A model generated the notes under the pieces. That model was given only the letters and a program-made list of their open reading frames with translations, was not told where the DNA came from and made no database searches. Shown piece by piece: positions 61,046-64,000 of a DNA stretch of 64,000 nt. Made by a program: the position numbers and the translations under genes. The DNA comes from Fuscibacter oryzae (lineage in GTDB: Bacteria; Pseudomonadota; Alphaproteobacteria; Rhodobacterales; Rhodobacteraceae): NCBI RefSeq assembly GCF_016765795.1, contig NZ_JAESVP010000001.1, forward strand, positions 372,001 to 436,000, given 5' to 3'. The first letter of the stretch is position 1; each line of letters opens with the position of its first letter.

Positions 61046-61933
61046 TCAACGCTCCCAGAAATACACGGTGGCGGGTTCGGGTTCCCAGATGCGGGCGTCG
61101 TCAATGCCGGGCAGCTTGGCGAAGGCGCGGTATTCGGACCCGAAGGCCACATAATCCGCCGTCTCGGCCATCACAGCAGGTTTGCAGGCGACCGGATCGC
61201 GCACCACACCAAAGCCGTTCTTGGTGCCGACGACAAAGGTGAAGAACCCGTCAAGATCCTGCAACGTGCCGTCCAGCGCCTGCCCCAGATTGGCCCCTTC
61301 GGCGAGACGCGACGAGATATAGCAGGCCGCCACCTCGGTATCGTTCTGGGTCTGCGGCACAAAGCCCTTGGCCGACAGAACGCGGCGCATCTGGTTGTGG
61401 TTTGACAGGCTGCCGTTGTGCACAAGGCACTGGTCATCGCCGGTTGAAAACGGGTGCGCGCCAAGCGTGGTCACGGCACTTTCGGTGGCCATCCGGGTGT
61501 GGCCGATGCCGTGGCTGCCGCCCATATCGCGGATGCCAAAGCGGGCGGCAACATCCTTGGGCAGGCCGACCTCTTTGAAAATCTCCATCGAATGGCCGGT
61601 GCCCATGATGCGCAGCCCCCGCGCCGTCAGGAACGCCCGCGCCGCCGCCTCGGTGCCGTCGGGCAGCGACAGAACGGCATGGGTATCCAGCACCTTGACC
61701 GTGACCGGCGCGCCCAGCACCTCGGCCAGCGCCACCTCCAGGCCCGCAAAGGCCACCTTGGGTGTATCCGACTGGATCGTCATTTTCAGACCATCCTGCG
61801 CGTCGCCATAAATCGCGATGCCCGCGCTGTCAGGGCCGCGGTCGGTCATGGTGATCAGCATGTCGGTCAACATGCTGCCCAACTCTGGCCGCAGCGCCTC
61901 GTTCTTCAAAAACAGTCCAACGATGCCACACAT
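61046..61933 (-). CDS. mgsA: N-methylglutamate synthase subunit A (class II glutamine amidotransferase domain)
   Basis: A 295-residue Ntn amidotransferase domain. Cys2 (MCGIVGLF) becomes the N-terminal nucleophile; DRGPDSAGIA and GHTRMATES are the family motifs, and CLVHNGSLSNH follows. First gene of the mgsABC-gmaS-mgdABCD operon, with a GGAGGCACTC ribosome site and an AT-rich promoter region upstream. Confidence 0.93.
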   Translation of the reverse strand: MCGIVGLFLKNEALRPELGSMLTDMLITMTDRGPDSAGIAIYGDAQDGLKMTIQSDTPKVAFAGLEVALAEVLGAPVTVKVLDTHAVLSLPDGTEAAARAFLTARGLRIMGTGHSMEIFKEVGLPKDVAARFGIRDMGGSHGIGHTRMATESAVTTLGAHPFSTGDDQCLVHNGSLSNHNQMRRVLSAKGFVPQTQNDTEVAACYISSRLAEGANLGQALDGTLQDLDGFFTFVVGTKNGFGVVRDPVACKPAVMAETADYVAFGSEYRAFAKLPGIDDARIWEPEPATVYFWER

Positions 61934-61979
61934 GAGTGCCTCCGTTCTTTACCGGCGATCTGCCGTCATGGATTGACTA

Positions 61980-61991
61980 TTAGGAAACTAA
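61980..61991. promoter_or_regulatory. Inverted repeat TTAG-GAAA-CTAA upstream of mgsA
   Basis: The 4-base arms with a 4-base spacer lie 47-58 bases ahead of the mgsA start, in AT-rich DNA. Further upstream TCACGAAAA at 62012-62020 matches a word upstream of the APC permease gene. Candidate operator for the XRE-cupin regulator. Confidence 0.45.
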
Positions 61992-62042
61992 TTTGCCGTG
62001 CAAGATATTTTTCACGAAAAGAAGCAAGTTTGCCAGACAAGA

Positions 62043-62071
62043 AAAAAGCGCCCGAAATTTGGGCGCTTTTT
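62043..62071. terminator. Strong stem-loop terminator between the XRE gene and mgsA
   Basis: A perfect 11-bp stem AAAAAGCGCCC/GGGCGCTTTTT with a seven-base loop, flanked by A-runs and T-runs so it can work on both strands. On the minus strand it ends the XRE regulator transcript, which keeps mgsA under its own promoter. Confidence 0.9.
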
Positions 62072-62093
62072 CGGGAGTGGCAGGGGTCGCGGG

Positions 62094-62741
62094 CTACTTT
62101 GCTTGCGGGTAGGTGATGATCGACAGATAGCGCGCAGGCAGATCGACCAAAGTCTCCGGCCCATGCGGCGCGTCTGAGTCGAACAGCAGACTGTCGCCCG
62201 GCTCCAGCCGGTAAATCTGGTCGCCGTGGCGGTAATCGACCACACCCTCCAGCATATACAGCATCTCGATCCCTTCGTGCTGAAAGGTCGGAAAACGGTC
62301 ACTCTCGGTTGAGAGCACGATCAGATAGGGTTCGACCACCACGCCTGAATTGTTCGACCCGATATGGCCCAAAAGGTGATATTGATGCCCCGCGCGGGTG
62401 CCCGCGCGTTCAATCTCTACCCCCTGCCCGGCCTTGACGTGCATCGCGCCGCGCACCTCCTCATAGCCGGAAAACAACTGCACAAGCGGCACGCGCAGCG
62501 CATTTGCCAGAACCTGCAACGTGGTCAATGAAGGCGAGATCACCCCGTTCTCGATCTTGGACAGCATCCCCACCGACAGCCCGGTCTGCGCCGCAAGGTC
62601 CGATCCGGTCATCCGCTGGCGTTTGCGCAATTCGCGCACCTGACGGCCAATCGCAACCTCCAGGTTCTTCTCGCGGCCATCGCGCAGGGCATGGGGGTTC
62701 TGGGTCAGGCGCGCGTCGCTGGCGGCCACTTGGTCGGTCAT
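62094..62741 (-). CDS. XRE-family regulator with cupin domain
   Basis: A 215-residue regulator: helix-turn-helix (about 33-85, GSDLAAQTGLSVGMLSKIENG) and a C-terminal cupin (about 135-210, FQHEGIEMLYMLEGVVDYRHG) that likely senses a small metabolite. ATG 62741. It is directly upstream of the mgs-gma-mgd operon but separated by a terminator, so it is probably the local regulator of methylamine genes. Regulators of this type control polyamine, betaine and amine catabolism elsewhere. Confidence 0.85.
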   Translation of the reverse strand: MTDQVAASDARLTQNPHALRDGREKNLEVAIGRQVRELRKRQRMTGSDLAAQTGLSVGMLSKIENGVISPSLTTLQVLANALRVPLVQLFSGYEEVRGAMHVKAGQGVEIERAGTRAGHQYHLLGHIGSNNSGVVVEPYLIVLSTESDRFPTFQHEGIEMLYMLEGVVDYRHGDQIYRLEPGDSLLFDSDAPHGPETLVDLPARYLSIITYPQAK

Positions 62742-62835
62742 TGCCTGTCTCTTGTCCTGCACCGCCCCTATGCGGTCGGGCAATGGTGAAAGACTTGTCC
62801 GGCAGGGTCAAGGCGGCTGGCCGGCAGGCGCAGGT

Positions 62836-63132
62836 TCAAACCGGGGGCGCAAGCCCTTCGACGATTACCACATGGGCGATGCTGGCCGCCTCGCGCCGCG
62901 CCAGCGCCGCCTGATATTCGCCCGAGGCGTAGCAGGCCTTTGCCGCTGCCAACGACGGGAATTCGATCACCACATGGCGGTCCAGCACAGGCCCCTCCAT
63001 CACCTCGCTTGCCCCGCCCCGCGCCAGAAACCGTCCGCCATGCGCGGCAAAGGCCACCGGGGCCAGCCGTTGATACTCGGCATAGGCGGCGGGGTCGGTC
63101 ACGGTAACATGGGCAATCCAATAGGCGGTCAT
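62836..63132 (-). CDS. DUF1330 family protein
   Basis: A 98-residue ferredoxin-like-fold (dimeric alpha-beta barrel) protein with the usual pattern YWIAHVTVTDPAAYAEYQRL and VVIEFPSLAAAKACYASGEY. Function unknown. Its start overlaps the FadR-type gene stop by 4 bp, so the two are co-transcribed. Confidence 0.87.
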   Translation of the reverse strand: MTAYWIAHVTVTDPAAYAEYQRLAPVAFAAHGGRFLARGGASEVMEGPVLDRHVVIEFPSLAAAKACYASGEYQAALARREAASIAHVVIVEGLAPPV

Positions 63133-63812
63133 GGGGCCTCGATCAGCAGGGTGTGGGCGATTTCGGCGGCATCATCCAAATGGTCGCGCACCGCCTGCGC
63201 CGCCCCTGCCGGATCGCTGCGGCAGATCGCGGCACAGATGCGCGCCATGTGGGCGGGGCCAGAAATGCGGCGGTTGGTGCTGGCCAGCGTCAACGCCCGC
63301 AGGCGCGAGATGCGCCCGTTCAGCCGCTTGACGATCTCCCAGGCAATGTCATTTTCGGCGGCGGTAAAGATCACCTCGTAAAAGGCGGTCGTCGTGTCGC
63401 GCGCCCGGCTGGCCACCCCTTCGCTGACCGCCACCTCCAACACGGCCAGCGCGGCTTGCAGGCGGGCGTGCACCTTGGCATCGGCCTTGCGCGCGCAGGC
63501 GGCGGCGGCATCTGCCTCCAACAGGCGACGAATGTCATAGATCTGGCGCGCGCGCGGCCAATCCAGCGTGGCCACCACCGGCCCGCTGCGCGGCATGGTT
63601 TCAACCAGCCCCTCGGCCTCCAGCACCCGGATCGCCTCGCGCACGACAGAGCGCGAAACGCCCAACTGGTCGCACAAAGTGCGTTCAACCAGACGATCAC
63701 CGCCGTTGAACCGGGCAGAGATGATGGCGTTGCGCAACCGCTCTACCGCCAGCTCGCGCAGCGTGGTCGGTGAATGCTCTATCCGCAGGTCGGTGTCATG
63801 CGTGTTATCCAT
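63129..63812 (-). CDS. GntR-family transcriptional regulator (FadR/FCD type)
   Basis: A 227-residue regulator with a winged helix-turn-helix (DRLVERTLCDQLGVSRSVVREA) and a helical FCD effector domain that often binds a small acid through metal-held histidines (for example HARLQAAL and AAFYEV regions). ATG 63812; 16 upstream codons rejected. It is divergent from the amino-acid-synthesis gene and likely regulates it through the palindrome between them. Confidence 0.88.
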   Translation of the reverse strand: MDNTHDTDLRIEHSPTTLRELAVERLRNAIISARFNGGDRLVERTLCDQLGVSRSVVREAIRVLEAEGLVETMPRSGPVVATLDWPRARQIYDIRRLLEADAAAACARKADAKVHARLQAALAVLEVAVSEGVASRARDTTTAFYEVIFTAAENDIAWEIVKRLNGRISRLRALTLASTNRRISGPAHMARICAAICRSDPAGAAQAVRDHLDDAAEIAHTLLIEAP

Positions 63813-63869
63813 GCCCCGTTTTAACGATCCGCGCCCGACCTCGCAACAAAAAGTTGACATTCGGTATTA

Positions 63870-63887
63870 TGGTATACCAACATACCA
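63870..63887. promoter_or_regulatory. FadR-type operator candidate TGGTATACCA
   Basis: A perfect ten-base palindrome TGGTATACCA at 63870-63879 followed by a half site ATACCA at 63882-63887, in the 98-base gap between divergent genes. It fits the FadR-subfamily consensus of TNGTNNNACNA form only in part, but location and symmetry support it. Confidence 0.55.
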
Positions 63888-63910
63888 AAAATCCCACCCC
63901 GGAGGCCGCC

Positions 63911-64000
63911 ATGCCAGCACAGATTCGCAAGACCTACCTCAACATCGAAACCACACTGATCGAAGGGGGCCGTGCCGCGCCAAAACCGCTACGGCTGATC
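63911..64000 (+). CDS. Amino acid synthesis family protein, 5' fragment
   Basis: Only the first 30 codons are inside the window, starting at ATG 63911 after GGAGG. The N terminus (AQIRKTYLNIETTLIEGGRA) resembles the Amino_synth family (PF06684), proteins of uncertain function. The gene continues beyond the window. It is divergent from the FadR-type regulator. Confidence 0.6.
   Translation, partial: MPAQIRKTYLNIETTLIEGGRAAPKPLRLI

Noticed and set aside
1-64000. CRISPR arrays, insertion sequences, prophage genes
   Set aside because: No regularly spaced repeats, transposases, integrases or phage structural genes were seen.

Overview
The window is high-GC DNA from an alphaproteobacterium, most likely of the Rhodobacterales (Paracoccaceae/Roseobacteraceae). 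This rests on gene content: tetrahydrofolate-linked tmm/tdm/dmm methylamine oxidation, the N-methylglutamate pathway, and a PQQ/XoxF cluster, with tightly packed and often ATGA-overlapping genes. Genus cannot be fixed from sequence alone.

Layout. (1) 1-15.9 kb is housekeeping and accessory: a TMADH/old-yellow-enzyme-family flavoenzyme, a membrane-anchored glutamate-synthase-like protein, rluA, a homocysteine methyltransferase-like protein, a LysE exporter, a glyoxalase-fold protein, a double-GFA protein, free Met-R-sulfoxide reductase, gamma-glutamyltransferase, an anti-sigma kinase/antagonist pair, hspQ, a lytic transglycosylase lipoprotein, lolA, dadA, a secreted protein with a TTG start, a GNAT protein and tRNA-Arg(TCT). 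(2) 16-24.8 kb is one minus-strand polyol/ketose operon: a ribose-type ABC importer, an SDR dehydrogenase, DhaK, DhaL, a second DhaL, and a SorC-type regulator fused to a complete DhaK domain. The fusion is the most unusual gene here. (3) 25.2-40.4 kb is a lanthanide-type methanol oxidation block: a NosR-like flavinylated iron-sulfur membrane protein with its ApbE flavin transferase, xoxJ, xoxG, the PQQ-associated ABC system, a Sel1-repeat protein, pqqABCDE (pqqA is only 31 codons), a cytochrome c and xoxF. (4) 40.7-62.7 kb is the methylated-amine block: an APC permease, then dmmCBA and dmmD, tdm and tmm on the minus strand, an AmiC-like binding protein without a signal peptide, a GntR regulator, mgdDCBA, gmaS, mgsCBA and an XRE-cupin regulator. 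(5) The last 1.2 kb holds a DUF1330 protein, a FadR-type regulator and the divergent start of an amino-acid-synthesis-family gene.

Working together: Tmm turns trimethylamine into TMAO, Tdm splits TMAO to dimethylamine and formaldehyde, the Dmm complex demethylates dimethylamine to methylamine, GmaS attaches methylamine to glutamate, Mgs converts it to N-methylglutamate and Mgd oxidises that back to glutamate plus a C1 unit. XoxF with PQQ oxidises methanol in the periplasm and passes electrons to cytochromes. Tdm, DmmD and MgdC each carry a GcvT-like folate fold, which suggests C1 capture on tetrahydrofolate. A recurring motif (CGACC followed 2-4 bases later by GG) in nearly every intergenic gap of the methanol block, and a repeated ATGGACCA upstream of tmm, are candidate operators.
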